Below, in pieces: positions 11,764 to 24,609 of a stretch of 64,000 nucleotides of DNA (position 1 is the stretch's first letter; each line of letters opens with the position of its first letter). Source of the DNA: Sabethes cyaneus (lineage: Eukaryota; Arthropoda; Insecta; Diptera; Culicidae); the NCBI RefSeq assembly GCF_943734655.1, contig NC_071354.1, positions 55,531,544-55,595,543 of the forward strand, read 5' to 3'. The position numbers and the translations under genes were made by a program. Under the pieces are notes generated by a model, which saw only the letters and a list, made by a program, of their open reading frames with translations, was not told the origin of the DNA and did not search any database.

Positions 11764-13926
11764 ATCGATTTTCCTTCAGCATTTTGCAGTAAAATACTGA
11801 AAAGTGAAATTATTTTAAGAGCACGTCATAAGCTTGCTACTAAGGCATTAATTTCTTGGCTCCACAGTGACGGTATTGTGCTTGTACCACTGCACAACGG
11901 AACACCATCATACAAAACTTAACCAAAAATCAAAACTTACTGCATATCAGCTAGAAACAGCATCTTCAATTGATTTTGGCTCACTAATTTTTCCAATTTT
12001 GAACTTAAACTACTCATTAAGGTTGTTCTCTACGATAAAACTGTACCTTGATGTGGTGTAGGACTTTTTAATTAATCAATAAATGAGCAGCGGTCACGTT
12101 TAATTCCCAATGTGGGTATATATGAGAATTTTTTTTTAGGAATTTCAAATGAGATTCGGGGTAAAAATTACCAAAGGTGATTGTTGGGTTGTTCAGAAAG
12201 TGCCTACTTCTGAATAAGAACGGAGATCTCTAATAACTAATAGTTCTAAATTAATCGGACTCTTGAATTTCTAATAAAAATTATATAGAAGAGGCGGCTA
12301 GAAATTTAATGTTACTAAGAAATAATGAGTAAAGTCAGCAGATCCGGTTGGATATCGAAGAAAAATTTGATTAGTGATTAAAATACAACTATTAGGGGAT
12401 GCAAATTTCACGTTAATTTTAATCCTATATTTTACATAATTCATTCACTCCGTTAGAATGAAGGAAGGAAGAACTTCCTATTTAAGAAAGGAAGAGAGTG
12501 AGAAGAGGTAAAGTAAACCGCTGAAGAAAGGTAGGAGTAAAATATTTAAAAATTTTAGTTAATTCCCAAAGGGAAAAAAATGTTTCGACGTTTTAAAAAG
12601 AACCGTCGCTGATTTTGTAAATTGTTTTTTTTTTTGTTTCAAACATGAAAATATATTCTCTGTATTCAGATTGGCAAGAAAAATGCAGTAAATATATTTC
12701 TAAAAACAGAGTCTCTGTTTTGGGCCCAAAAATTCCGAAATTGTGCTTTCTGCCGAAAAGTTAATGACTGCTCATTTCCCCTTAACGTTGATATGGTATG
12801 TCATTCAACAGTATTACGCAGTTGTAACATTATATCTATGCAGGCTGCGGGGACAGTGGGCCGCTTGGTAGCGATCGGTTTTTGGGGTTTGACGACGGAT
12901 TCCTCCCGACGATTGGGAGGCGGGTGCGACTCTATGGTTTAAAGCTTTTCTCGGCTACCGCGAACCCCCACTTCGTGCTGCGCTCAATGTATTTTATAGA
13001 CCTATCTTGGGACTACATAAATGCCCGGGAAAGCAAGATGAAATTTATTCCGTGAGTCGAGCCATGAAAAGTTGATAACCATTGATGGTCCGAGATATGT
13101 CTTCCTTTTGGTTCATTTGGAAAATTCATGACGGATGCACGGCTGAGGACAACCGACTCGTGTAAGGCGGAGCTAAAGAGATCTCCACATTCTTCACCAT
13201 ACTACATTTTTCTCTATACAACTCAAGTAGTACAAAATGTCCAGGGCAAACCACATTTACAAATTCAATAAAACTATTACTTTTCCTCTCATCATCATTA
13301 TCATCATCATAATCATATTTAAAATATGCCATTCCGGCCTTTAGCAGATAGATCTCAAAGTCAGTTCGTGGAGTCCGCATAGGCCCGGATGACTCCACCT
13401 GCGGTCGTAGGCATGTCGGTTAAGCTTGGGGCTCTACCTATATTTTAGTGGACGGCATTGCCTGTCGCGTCAGGTAGAATGGGCGTTTGAGGTCTCCCTG
13501 ATACTCTGATGATTAAAACATAAAAGGGCCCGGCATACGCTATTAAGCGATCAGCTGGACAAAAACAAGAAGGAAAATACTTATTAAGGTTGTTCACAAA
13601 ATTGAAAAATTATTTCACTGTAGAACGATTTTATTTGGTTTGTTTTGATACAAATTTATATCGCAGAATAATCGACTTCATTTGGTTTTAGGTTACTAAA
13701 CACAAATTTATAGTTAACCTTCTGTCTGTACAAAAATATATTTACGTTGTCTGTCCGTTGGGGTCAGGTAAATTTGACCCAAGATTCGAATAACCATATC
13801 CCAGCGAAAACTTAGCAGATTATCGAATTTTAGATATTTTAGAAAAGCAATTCGAATCGAGGAATCGAGAGCTATCCTGTTCTTTGTGCTCCGATTTTAC
13901 ATATTTCTTCCTAATTCGGCCGTTCG

Positions 13927-14050
13927 ACCTCAGCCAAACAAAATTTGAAACGGTTATGTATAGGACATTTATAGAGCTGATTATGACCTATAAAATTGCT
14001 AAACTAAGTATTGCTCTATCCTGAGCACTCCCGGTTCACACTGTGCTCAA
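13927..14050 (+). repeat. Dispersed repeat, copy 1
   Basis: The words CCTCAGC-AAACA-AATT-GAAA, then ATGTATAGGACA, recur in the same order and orientation at 15670-15790 with moderate divergence. The family is not recognised. The two copies flank the MITE at 14102-15025. Confidence 0.45.
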
Positions 14051-14101
14051 AAAGCGCTTTTTGTGAAAACAGGAATGCGCCTTAAATACAAAAGAACAAT
14101 A

Positions 14102-15025
14102 GGGGAATGTCGTCGTGGTTGGGCCGCGTTTTTGACATTCGCCCATAACTTCCGTTCCAAAAAGAATTTTTAAAATCCAAATATATCGTTGGAAAGGTCT
14201 AAGAATAAGCTATACTTCTGGCAAATCTTGCACTGATTGCTTAAAAAATAATAAAGTTATAGACATTTCCGTGAAGACGAAAAATGTTGTCATACTCGGG
14301 CCACGTTGTACAGGTTGGGCCACCGCTCTTAATCTAAGAAATACGTATTGAAATTCTATGTAGAGACATCAAAAGAATGAATTTCGTGAGCAACGGCCCT
14401 TATAAGTATAAATATCCTATTTTTAGTAACATCTCTGCGAAATTTTTGGTGATCTTGTAAAATCAATATTACTACAATCGCGTTTCCCGAAGTGTACTAC
14501 TGCAATGAAAAATCAACAACAATCTAGGTTTTTATTATACTAATTTTGCTTTATTTCATCACATTTCCCGCAACTGACGTTCTCTAGCGAAAATTGCGCT
14601 TCTGTGCTTAAAATTATGGTGGCCCAACCATGACTACACAAGTGGCCCGACCTTTACAATAAGCGCTTTTGTGGCATTTACCCCCTTACCCCCTTACGTC
14701 ATAACTGGATGGGATTTTTCAATATCCTTCGAATACAGCACAACACACTTAATAAATTTTCAATATTTATCCCGATAATTGCATTTCATTAATCATTTCT
14801 TGAAGAAAAGTTAACTGCACCTGCAAAACTTTTTTTGTATTGATTCAATCATTGAATTCAGTACGCGTGTTTTGAATACACGATTGAAACTCACAATATT
14901 GTGAAAAGTTAGCTGTCACAGTAAGAAGTTTTACATTGCTTGTATATACGTATCACGAGTTACTAAAACTGAAAAAATCGTGGTGGCCCGACCATAACAG
15001 TGGTCCGACGATAACGGCATTACCC
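14102..15025. mobile_element. TA-flanked MITE with reiterated GGCCCGACC-type motifs
   Basis: The element begins GGGGAATGTCGTCGTGG and ends with an imperfect inverse, CGACGATAACGGCATTACCC, with TA immediately outside both ends (14100-14101 and 15026-15027). This suggests a mariner-type TA target duplication. The terminal motif GGTTGGGCC recurs inside in both orientations (about 14296-14324, 14621-14652 and 14982-15008). There is no transposase ORF, so it is non-autonomous. Confidence 0.6.
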
Positions 15026-15667
15026 TACTTAATTCAACAATTTTCTAGATAACAATAAGCTCTATAGGTGCCACATACATAACTTTTTCTAATTTAGCTT
15101 TACTACCAAATAAGGAATACGGCCAAATAAAGAAAAATAAGTAAAGTCGGAATAAAGAGCAGGACATCTCTAGATTCCAAGTTGATTAGTGTTTGGAACG
15201 ATGATAGAAGCTCAATTGGATCTAAAATTGACCAGAGAAATGAAAGAATATGCTTTTGGAGACATTTCTACTTGTACATTTGTACCCGTTAACGATTGCG
15301 TCTGTTTGTTTCTTTCTTTATTTATCCACAATAGCTACAAGCTACAACAATGTGTTTTCGTAAACATTTATGTGAACAACTTTTCTGCACGCGTGAAACA
15401 TGCGTCTAATCGTGGCCTTTTGTGCGAAACTTCTGAACAGATGCAATTTTTTCGCTACATCCGGAACGGAAAAGTTTTGGTTTGCGGTTGAGAAAACCTT
15501 GCTCTCGCTTGTTATTTTGAACAACCGTTTTGGGTCAAATGTGCTTCAAAACGTTTCATGACACGAGAAGCCATTGGCGAGAGGTGCCTAAAAGCAAAGC
15601 TCTTCAGACTTTTTAGTGTCAGGCTTCATTTGCGGTTTTTTTGCTCAGTATATGTTCTTTAGACTAC

Positions 15668-15800
15668 AGTGCCTCAGCGAAACAGAATTCGAAAAAATGG
15701 TGTATAGGGCAATTGTAGTGTTAATTATTATTTACAATATTGAACGCTTCGAGAACAGGGCTCGATGTTCTCGAGTGTTTTGAGTACGTTAAATTGTTTA
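15668..15800 (+). repeat. Dispersed repeat, copy 2
   Basis: Direct repeat of 13927-14050 (CCTCAGCGAAACAGAATTCG, then GTGTATAGGGCAATT). The interval from 15026 to here is otherwise unremarkable AT-rich DNA. Confidence 0.45.
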
Positions 15801-15839
15801 GCACCTTTACCGTTCAGCCACCCCGTTTTTGTGGAAGAA

Positions 15840-16615
15840 AGTATAGTTTAATTTTTTTTTATTTATGACACAATGGGGTTGCTACCTCGGTCTTTTTGCT
15901 GCCAACAACATTGCAATTCTCTAGCGGCTCCCATTATAGCAAGGGTCGACGTATACCTATTGTTTGCCAAAGGAAGTATATGGTTTTTGTTCAAAACACA
16001 AAAGTTATAGCAAAATTTCAAAACATGTTTTTGTAGCAAAGAAAAACGTGTCCCCGGTTGTGAAACACCTCGGAAAATAGTTAGAAAAGAAAAGAAAATA
16101 TAGAAATATCGATGGAAAATCAAAAATTATAAACATTTATTCAAGGAAAATAGTAAAAATTCAAAATCATTGATCAATTTCTTCGTTTAATCGTCTAAAT
16201 CTGAATCGCAATGAATGCATGGAAAAAAGCACGTTTCATAACGGGGCGGTGGCCATATTGCAAAAAAAATATAATAATTTTTGAGTCAATTAATTCACCT
16301 AAAATTTGTCTTTGTGATGAAATAGAGGTTCAAAACTAAGCTTGTATGCTTTTACCTGACCTTTTTTATTCCATTTGGTACACAAAATAATCAATTGCAA
16401 AACATGCGAAAAAGCTTTTTTGGGTGTTTTTTGCAAACATTTTTCCTACAAAGCATTGTAAATGTTGAAGTTTGATCGTTGTTTGCTCAAAAGTTATATT
16501 ACTATGAGACTAGACGTTGGTAGTAACTTGACAGCACTAGACAGCATAATAAAAACGTTAAAAATTACGGATGTTTCACAACCGAGGCCGTTTCACAACA
16601 GGGGACAATCCCCTA
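15840..16615. mobile_element. Probable MITE, right end defined
   Basis: The right end carries stacked motifs TTTCACAACCGAGG and TTTCACAACAGGGGACAATCCCC, with TA just outside (CCCCTACA). An inverted internal copy, GTCCCCGGTTGTGAAACACC, lies at about 16042-16062. The architecture matches the TA-flanked elements at 14102 and 31346. The left end is not clearly defined. No ORF of note. Confidence 0.4.
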
Positions 16616-19600
16616 CATTATAAGCGCTGCTTCAATGATACTATAAACACCTTTGTTTCATTACTTTTTTTACCGTCCCCTAGGTCGATTGTTAAAACTA
16701 CCGTTATGAAAAGTTAATGAAAGGTTAATTATGAATGACTTTATTTGCTGGAATAATGGTAGTATATGAAAATTCATGCCATTAACTAAACTCACTTGCA
16801 TCCATTGCATGCTATCAACTTTTTCGGCACTAAATAATTGAAATCGTCAAATTACTTTCAACACAATATCTATCGACATATTTGTTGTTTGCTGAATTCG
16901 GTTTGCTGAATTTAACCGAGCTTTCAGGCCTCTACCAGCAGAGTTGAACGGTGGCCATAAAGTTGAATGCGTCCAACTTACCGTTTAATTGCCGACTTAA
17001 TGTTACAGCATTCCAGGTAGTTCCGTGCAATAAATAATGTCATGCCATACCAATGAATGTGATTGTTTCGTACGCACGTCTTTCTTCAAGTTAGAGTTGC
17101 ACACTAACATTGGTTCAAAATATATAAACATGATGATGAATTACAATCGTTGTAACGGGAGAAGTGCAAAGCAAATACCAACAGCTGACTGACCATGCAT
17201 TTATCTGTGAAATTTATTACTTGTAGAAAATTGCCTATAATCATGAGCGAACTAAGAATTTCTAGACACATCGAAACAGAGATTACTTCACCTTATTTGT
17301 TATTTTACCGGCTATGGTGATGAGCTCTAAGCAGTTAACCAGATAGCTTTGTAGGTAACCTTACATAAAATTTACCGATTATATACCGTCAAACACAGAG
17401 GCGTCTAAAGTTCATAACTAAGGATGACATACGCTATGCAATAGGTTGTTTATCTATTGCGGTTTTTTTAATTAAAAAATTTCCGGGTAAAAATCGTAAT
17501 GTGATGCATCAAATCTATACAAAATTTCATCAAAATCAAAGAGTATCTTGCCAACCTCTTTCTATAATTTGGTGTCAATTCAATCAAAAAGCGCGCGTAG
17601 GTGGCGTATCACCTTCACCAAAATGTTATACAACTTTCATTCACATTTTCGGTGGAGACCAAACTATCATGGAACGAAACAAAAACAAATCCGTCCTTGA
17701 CACTCATTACTATTCTTGATGCAGCGTCGACTGGCCAGCAAAATGTATAGGTACACCTTTTGCATCCATTAAACAACGTGCATCCTACACGCTACAGCAC
17801 TGATGGCCGACATTGACCCTCTTTCCTGACTCCAGTTGGGGTGATGCGAATCTACTCAGCAGTGTTGGGTATTTGGCGAGGTTTGTACGATTTATTGTTA
17901 TCACAGAATACATTGAAGAATCGGTCAAACTTGTACAGTTCCACTAATATACGACTTATCTTATTTATAACATTTCTTAGAATATTTTTTTGCAGATTAA
18001 ATTTATAGTGACATTCAGTTATATTGAAGAAAAGTAATGGCTCAATGGCTAAACAGTTTGCTTTATCCATGAGAATCAGATATGTCGCGTTCCATTTAAT
18101 ATTTACAAGTAGAAACAGAAAAAAGTGACAAAATATGTCCGACAACTTTTGCGACCTAGTTTAGGTTCAATTGGTTTGCACACCATTCTCGATCGAAATG
18201 GAAACATCTAAAAATTTTCTTCATTCAATTAAAATATCCCATTTGAACATTTACTTTTTCAATTACACTGCACGGTTAATCGACCTTAATGGTCAATTAG
18301 CCAATACAATTCTTCAAACTCGAACAGATTCCAAGGTGTCCACCATCAGTGCTGTAGCAATGCGATCGATTCGGTGTGAAGTGCAATAGAATGCATTGCC
18401 TCCATTTAGGTTCCACCTAAAAATTGCGATCAGAGCCATGAACCATTCTGGTTTAATTTCTCCATGAATGCGCTCACATATACACTCCGTTCGTATGGTG
18501 TTCAACGGCATCCAGACTGGAGGCGATTCAAATCTCCGAAACAGATTTTTAACAGCACAGCGAATGACATTTGTCGTAACAATTTTTTTCTTTAGTGACA
18601 TTGACGCAAGCGTTGCGGTTCGACAAGCTTGAATGGCTTTTTTATTAAACACTATTTACAATAAATATAGAACCAAAACCTTCAACCGATTTGGATGAAG
18701 TTCCAATTTTTTCGATACCAATGAATCATAATTTTTATCATTTATGGGCTGCTCATAAATTAACCAGATATCCTAGGAATAATTATTTTCTCATAACATT
18801 TAGAAATAGCTCCAATAAATAAAACAATCTCACTGACTAACCATTAACCTAGTTGCTTGCGGTGCTGCAACTGTTGTAACTGCTGTGTTGCTGCATAGAG
18901 TTGTTTATGACTTGGCGCCTAAAACAAACAACTTCAATGACCAGAAAATGACGGAACCTTTGCGTCGCGGGGCGTGCCGTGCGGCACAAGCTTTTAACAT
19001 GGCACACACCCTGTCGTATGACACCCTGCGGTTCAAACAATTGAATGTTATACAATTTGCTCCAGGTGAATGATCCCATTTGTGTTTAAAACTTGTTAAT
19101 TGTTGAATGATCATACGTTGTACAGAGCAGATGATTACCTAACTAATATTTTGTTTTGACAAATGGAAATGAACGGAACCACTTGAATGCTGTTCGAATA
19201 GAATATATGTACTTTGAAAATTGTTAAAGTGTAAAATCTAAAAAACTATTTGTACTACGAAGCTTCGAGTATCTGAAAATTTGGAAATCGGAATTTTCGA
19301 CCAATCTTCGGTACATTTTATAGGATAATTTTGAAAATACCCAGCAGCATCAGAAGATATGGTAATAAATTTTGTACTAGCAGTTGACAAACGTCTACTA
19401 AAGATTGCACTTTCTATTCGTTCAGACACATGTAGCAGATGGAATGCCGCTACAAAGCTGCGCGAGTACTGCGTGATATTCGTTCAGATACGTAGAACGT
19501 ACAGCTTATACAGCATAGCATTATGTTAACGATACGCTTCACTACTTCTGCCAAAAGCTTGTTTTGCTTCGCATGCACATTGCGTTGCGAGTGTTAGCTA

Positions 19601-20950
19601 ACGCTTTTCTTATGCCTTAGCATACGAAGTCGCTTCGGCTATCACGGAAAACAGTAGATAAAGAGAGTCACGAGAAAACCGTCCGAAACTAGGATGGGTA
19701 CTTCAGAAATTATTCGTCAACATTGAAAAGATCAAATGATGATTCTTAATCAAGATCTGTCTTCTTTTGTCTTGTCTTAAGATTACAAAATCCATGTAGT
19801 CGATGTCACGAACTCTAAGAGTCGACGACAAAATGAAGGTATCAAGGTATTTTGCCACATACCAATTTATGACGTGACGATGCGAACTATTTCTAACAAT
19901 ACATAAATTGTAAGAAAAAGGAATATTTCAAGCTAGACCGAACAAACAACCACGGCTCGGTCGTTCGACGCTCGTCGAGAATACATCGAGATGAGATGTT
20001 CGTTGACTGCATCATCCTTTTGCCGCGTCTGCTTGGAACTTAGATCACTTCGATCCTCGACAAAGTATTGATGTTTCATATTTTAGGGAAGAGTTAATAA
20101 AGCATAACTCAGTAGCTTTAGTGACGCAGTCAAAACTATTCCGTCGCAGGACTTGCCGCTGTTCTGGCTTATTATATACGATCTCATAGGAAGCACTTTC
20201 GAACCACTTTTGCAGGCAAGTCTTTCCATGAAACAAGGTAGATTCTAGAATACTATCACAGTGGCCTTTTAACCCATCCTTCTGGCATGCAAAAAAAAAC
20301 AAGATTCTATCGTTGTCTGACTGTGTCAATGTATCGTTTTCGGAGAAACTGCAAACTGTGTGCCCCGTGCCATACTCGTACACTCAGGACGAATAGGGCG
20401 AATTTTGTTTGCTGATAGAAACTGGTCGGCTACGAAGAGAAGCTTACATGGAAGTCGTTGTGCTGAGTTTAGTGAACTTCATTTTAGACATTCGCTCACA
20501 GTGCAACAAGACTGGTGTGTGCTGCCAGAAACCCAGTAAATATTTGTCGCACGACGTCAGACAAAAGTCGTCCGACAAAAGCGAAATTTGCTTGCGGCGT
20601 TACAACGTCGGACGACAAATTCTTACTAGGAAAGCTCTACTATACTACTATAACGAGAAAACAGAGAACTTCATGATTCTTGAAACGTTGCGTCTCAGCG
20701 TCCGATCCACTGATACCAGCTTAGCGGTACAGTTCGGTGAGTGTGAAACAACTTACTGATTTACTTCAGTGCTCACCACAGTCTGCCACATTGTACTACC
20801 TTCACTATATCAGATAATTTGTATACTTGATACAGCTCGAGATTCATGCGTCTACGCCACATTCCGTTTCTTTAGCGTCTATGATTTATGTTCGTACAGG
20901 GCCACTGGGACAATTAGTGTCGTGTGAACCGCCAGTTTTGTACGAATTTA
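16616..20950. other. Non-coding stretch, no gene recognised
   Basis: ORFs at 18314-18652 (-), 20045-20383 (-), 20409-20759 (+) and 20827-21216 (+) exceed 100 codons but show no recognisable domain, signal peptide or splice context, so I do not call them genes. A weak copy of the C-rich MITE arm lies at 16657-16715. Confidence 0.45.
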
Positions 20951-20974
20951 CAAACTATGGGACTTCAGATGACT

Positions 20975-21640
20975 ACCTAACCGTAGGAAGCCCGTCTCGC
21001 GGTTGTAACCCGCTGTTTTACTTCGCGACTTACATCGATGTCCCATGTCACGAGCGTACCAAGGTATATGAATTTCTTCACTACTTCATATCGTTGCCCA
21101 TCCAGCTCCACCTCGGCACCAACAGCTTTCGGGCTCTCGCGTTTCCTGCCAACAACCATGTACTTCACGCGTTAATGGTACGTCCCAATTTTGCTACTTC
21201 CTGTTTAAAAGGTTGAGGGTTCTCACCCACTAGTCTGACGCATAATTTGGACACATCCATCGTCGCACGAATCAGCGTAACTAATTTCATCGGAAAACCA
21301 TGTTCTAGCATTAGCTACCACAGCTCATTTCGTTTCACTGAATCATGCGCCGCTTTAAAACCCACAAACAGATGATCAGTCTGCAAGTTGTACTCCCGGA
21401 ACTTGTCTAGTAATTGGCGCAGGGTAAACATCTGATCCGTCGTGGAGCGACTCTCACAAAAACCAGCTTGGTACTGGTCGGCGGTGGACTTCGCTAACGG
21501 TCTCAGACTACAGAACCATATACGGGAAAGCGCCATATAGATAGAATTGGGCAATGTAATGCCTCGATAGTTTTTACACTCGAATCTACATGAAATCTTT
21601 TTTGAAAACAGGGCAAATGAGGCCATGCAAACACTCCTCC
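20975..21640 (-). mobile_element. RTE-like LINE, reverse transcriptase fragment
   Basis: On the minus strand, CKNYRGITLPNSIYMALSRI leads to the segment DQYQAGFCESRSTTDQMFTL, the LRQLLDKFREYNLQTDHLFVGFKAAHDS block, and finally MKYMVVGRKRE and VVKKFIYLGTLVTWD. This is the finger, palm and post-palm order of RTE-type LINE reverse transcriptases. Frameshifts are present and the central PQGD/ADD portion is lost. The endonuclease half of what may be the same insertion is on the same strand at 24610-25310. Confidence 0.85.
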
Positions 21641-22243
21641 GGCATTCGTTTTTCCTCTCAGATCCTCTTTTGAACGTTCCTCCCCATTTGTCAGCTTCTC
21701 ATTTTTTGTCTACCCGGCCACTTTCTTTACGGAAATCTCTATAAAACCCTATAAAGAAAGAGAAACAAAGACATTTTTTCCTATTTGCACCTTCCGCTTT
21801 TAACAATGGCCACCCCACCCATAGGAAATGTATAGTTTTGTTATTGTACTTTTCTGAACACAGCTTTTTATTTATTTATTAGTTTAGTACTGCATACTAT
21901 CCTGAAATCTGAAACATGCCATGTAAAGCTGACCATGAGAAAAACATGATGTTTTTAGATCAACTCCACACTGTTTGAATGATTATCCCTGTGACTGAAA
22001 TAGCGTCGGCCAACAACACTTTACAGTAATGATCGAACACTTTTTGGACGAGTCACTTTGATTCGGTGCATAATTACACTACACATAATTTACAGCTGCG
22101 AGCATTGCAGGTTCGTATTCTGATTTTTTGTTGTTGTACGGATAAATTGTTAGTCATGTGGGCGTTACTCCCCCTCCCTGTCCCACCGTCACTTATGGGA
22201 GAACCGTGCAAACATTTCGCAGCCTCTCCCTGTTATGAAACCC
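21641..22243. other. Non-coding stretch
   Basis: AT-rich sequence between the LINE fragment and the repeat cluster. Nothing recognised. Confidence 0.4.
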
Positions 22244-22490
22244 CCCCCACCCTTTGTCAACCCCTTCAGTTCTGATTTCCTTATGTCAAGGAACATGGAT
22301 ACCAAGTTTGATAAAGATCAGTCAAGGCATTTTGGAGTTATGGTCTCCCCCCTTTATAAGCCCCCCTCTATTTTTTTTCTTTGTCGACCAAGGTGCAGAT
22401 TCCCTGATGTCAAGGAACATGTGTGCCAAGTTTGATGAAGAACCGTCCAGGCATTTCGGAGTTACGGACTCCCCACCCCCCTTTGCCGAT
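22244..22490 (+). repeat. Two ~125-bp tandem units
   Basis: The ordered words ATGTCAAGGAACATG, CCAAGTTTGAT, CAAGGCATTT-GGAGTTA and a C-run occur twice, at about 22283-22360 and 22408-22480. The unit resembles in style the 143-bp units at 41.6-43.7 kb (C-run, ATGCCAAATTTGG), but I could not show homology. Confidence 0.6.
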
Positions 22491-23278
22491 CCCGAGATAC
22501 AGCGTTTTAAAGCCCATTTTAATGTAAAATTAAGAACAAAATAAATTTTTCTTGAGTCAGTGATTCTCTACGCAGTGTAAAAATACCTTGGCATATCGGA
22601 AAAGCATTTATACAGTATATAACAAAGTTTTTCTTAACTGTGTTGCCAACATTTCAGTTTTCTACAATAAACAAGGAAGGTAATAACTCACGTCTATTAG
22701 TGAGCTGAAAAATATTTTACAAGGCTATGGCCAAACAACTAACATGTATTTTACCCCTTTTTGAAGTATTATCCCAAGCAACCAAAAGTTCGAATTTCAG
22801 TTAAGGAACAAACTTGAAAGTTCATATTTGGTTCAAATTTAGTTCCGTAGAACTTTCTTGCTGAACAACCAGACACCACATTTGTAAACCGAACTTCATT
22901 CTCATGTTAACTTCATTCTCAGTACCGTTAATATCTGTAGCAACTTGAAAGTCCAACATGCAGCTCGAAAGTTCAACATACAACTTGAAAGTAACTTAGA
23001 GTTCGGATAATGGTGTCTAAGGAAGGTTAATAAGCTTTATGTCTATGGAGGTATAGCTTGCTAAGCAGCTTTACTTGTAATTAACCGAACTTCAAAGTTG
23101 CCTCGAGTTCGCTGCATAGAGCGCTAAGCAGCTTCTGAAGAAACTTTGGCAAAAGTTTATAAAACAGTAGTTCTATTTTTATACTTTTCCATTTTCTACC
23201 TCCGCCTCCTCCTAACTTTTGTAAAGTCGGTTCATGCGATTAAGATAGACTATTTAAAAAAAGCCTAACTAACACCGA

Positions 23279-23345
23279 CCGCTACTGGATTTGAACCCGA
23301 GCGTTCCTCGTTGCATGCCTATCCTGATGCATTGCGCCATCTCTG
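23279..23345 (-). repeat. tRNA-like (SINE-type) segment
   Basis: The minus strand reads GGCGTCAGAGATGGCGCAAT at the box A position and CGCTCGGGTTCAAATCC at box B, with plausible spacing. The stems are too poor for a true tRNA. A tRNA-derived SINE head is the likeliest explanation. Confidence 0.4.
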
Positions 23346-23465
23346 ACGCCGCTAGTGACATGAATTTTGCCGATGAGTTGTTCTTAAGTGTAAGTTCGTT
23401 TCGGGGCTGTGATAAATGAGAAATTAGCACATCGAGTAAAAACGATGCAAATCGCATATTCCAGC

Positions 23466-23522
23466 AACGGAGCAGTGGTATGCGTCTAAGTTACCGAAAA
23501 GAAGTACTCGAGCTCAAATCCC
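23466..23522 (+). repeat. tRNA-like segment on the opposite strand
   Basis: Plus strand: GGAGCAGTGGTATGCG (box A-like), then GAGCTCAAATCCCCGAGG (box B-like). It lies about 120 bp from the minus-strand tRNA-like segment, so the two are divergent. It is not a functional tRNA by eye. Confidence 0.35.
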
Positions 23523-24609
23523 CGAGGTTTGTGTTGGTGGTGTGTGGTAAGTTACAATAAATTAATATTTATAAAAAAACAGTCGATTATTAACCGAAAT
23601 TATTAAATACCTTAGTTTAATGAGAAATGTCATGAATCTGCAAAACAGGAAGAAGTGGGAAAATATTCCCCTAATCTTTTTTATTTTGAAAATTATTGGA
23701 GTTTCTTTTTGGGCTGAACAGTGTTCTATATAGCGACTTAAGTGAACTTTTTGCGAACTTTCTAGTTCTGTTAGAAGTTACTTTGTAACCCTTCGAAGTT
23801 TAAACATCAAATACGAACTTGAAAGTACGGTTAATTACCTAAAAATGAAGTTGAATAGAGTTCTATTCATGATCATTTCGTTGGCTGATTAAGCCAAAAA
23901 TCCCCTTTTATCGGAACTTTTGGTTACTTGGGATTGCCTCATCTAGCGCTATAAATCAAACGAAAAGCTGTAAAGCTAGCCACACTGTTAAGAAAAACTT
24001 TGTTATATACTGTATAAATGGTTTCCCGATATGCCAAGGTATTTTTACATTGCGTAGAGAATTACAGATTCAAGAAAAAGATATTTTGCTCTTAATTTTA
24101 CATTAAAAATGGAGGATTGTTTGCTTTAAAACGCTGTATCTCGGGATCGGCAAAGAATACCTCGGGGCGATGAGTGATTCTTATGTAAAAAATCTGCGAA
24201 ACACGATAAAATTGAAATTTTTGAGATAAAATTGTCTTCTTTGAAAGAAAAATGTAAATTTATTTTTCAAATTGAATTTTAAAATATTTGGCAGCACTGG
24301 TGCTCAAAAATAATATCTTTTTCGGATTCCTTGGGTAATTTTCTTTGTAAATGTGAAAATAGTGTCTTTCTAAACCTAATATTTCCGGAGATATAAGCAA
24401 AAGAAAATACATAACAGGTTTTGACAAAAACGGGCATTTTCCTTAAAAATGGAGGTGCTCCTATCAATCGAGGGAATGTCCGATCGGCACCAAATTTACT
24501 GAATTTTTACTTTCTGACCGAAAACAAACAATCCAGCAAAATTTGGCTCAAATCCGTTAAGGTTACACGGGTCTCGGACACTTCGCGTGGAATGACCCAT
24601 ATATAGAAG

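Larger units (their letters stand above)
6951..14099. other. Long non-coding stretch, scattered repeats
   Basis: No recognisable coding sequence. Seen here are a possible MITE end at about 7262 (TAGGGGACAGTAGTCAACAG), a (GA)n microsatellite at 11740-11763, a purine-rich patch near 12460-12540, a GC-richer unidentified segment at 12840-13540, and a dispersed repeat copy at 13927-14050. The ORFs at 8556-8783, 10705-10911 and 13126-13398 look random. If the 2927 exon belongs to the peptide transporter this is intron. Confidence 0.45.
22772..23933. mobile_element. Nested MITE-like element, 20-bp TIRs
   Basis: It starts TCCCAAGCAACCAAAAGTTC and ends GAACTTTTGGTTACTTGGGA, 20-bp terminal inverted repeats with one mismatch. 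Sub-terminal DNA is rich in AACTTGAAAGT/GTTCG words in both orientations. It contains two tRNA-like box A/box B segments (23279-23345 and 23466-23522). Confidence 0.65.
22481..24155. mobile_element. Inverted-repeat element with ~165-bp arms (host of a nested element)
   Basis: The left arm 22481-22645 contains CTTTGCCGATCCCGAGATAC, AAAATACCTTGGCATATCGG and ACAGTATATAACAAAG. The right arm 23982-24155 carries their reverse complements in reverse order (CTTTGTTATATACTGT, CCGATATGCCAAGGTATTTT, CTCGGGATCGGCAAAG). There is no transposase ORF. It contains a second inverted-repeat element at 22772-23933, giving a nested structure. Confidence 0.7.

Noticed and set aside
18314..18652. 112-codon minus-strand ORF as a gene
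   Set aside because: No domain, no splice or promoter context, and composition like neighbouring random frames.
20409..20759. 116-codon plus-strand ORF as a gene
   Set aside because: No recognisable motif; cysteine/arginine-rich random-looking composition; no start context or neighbours.
20827..21216. 129-codon plus-strand ORF as a gene
   Set aside because: It largely overlaps the minus-strand RTE reverse-transcriptase fragment and is its shadow.
23279..23345. True tRNA gene
   Set aside because: Box A/B-like words are present, but the acceptor and anticodon stems do not pair convincingly; it lies inside a mobile element.
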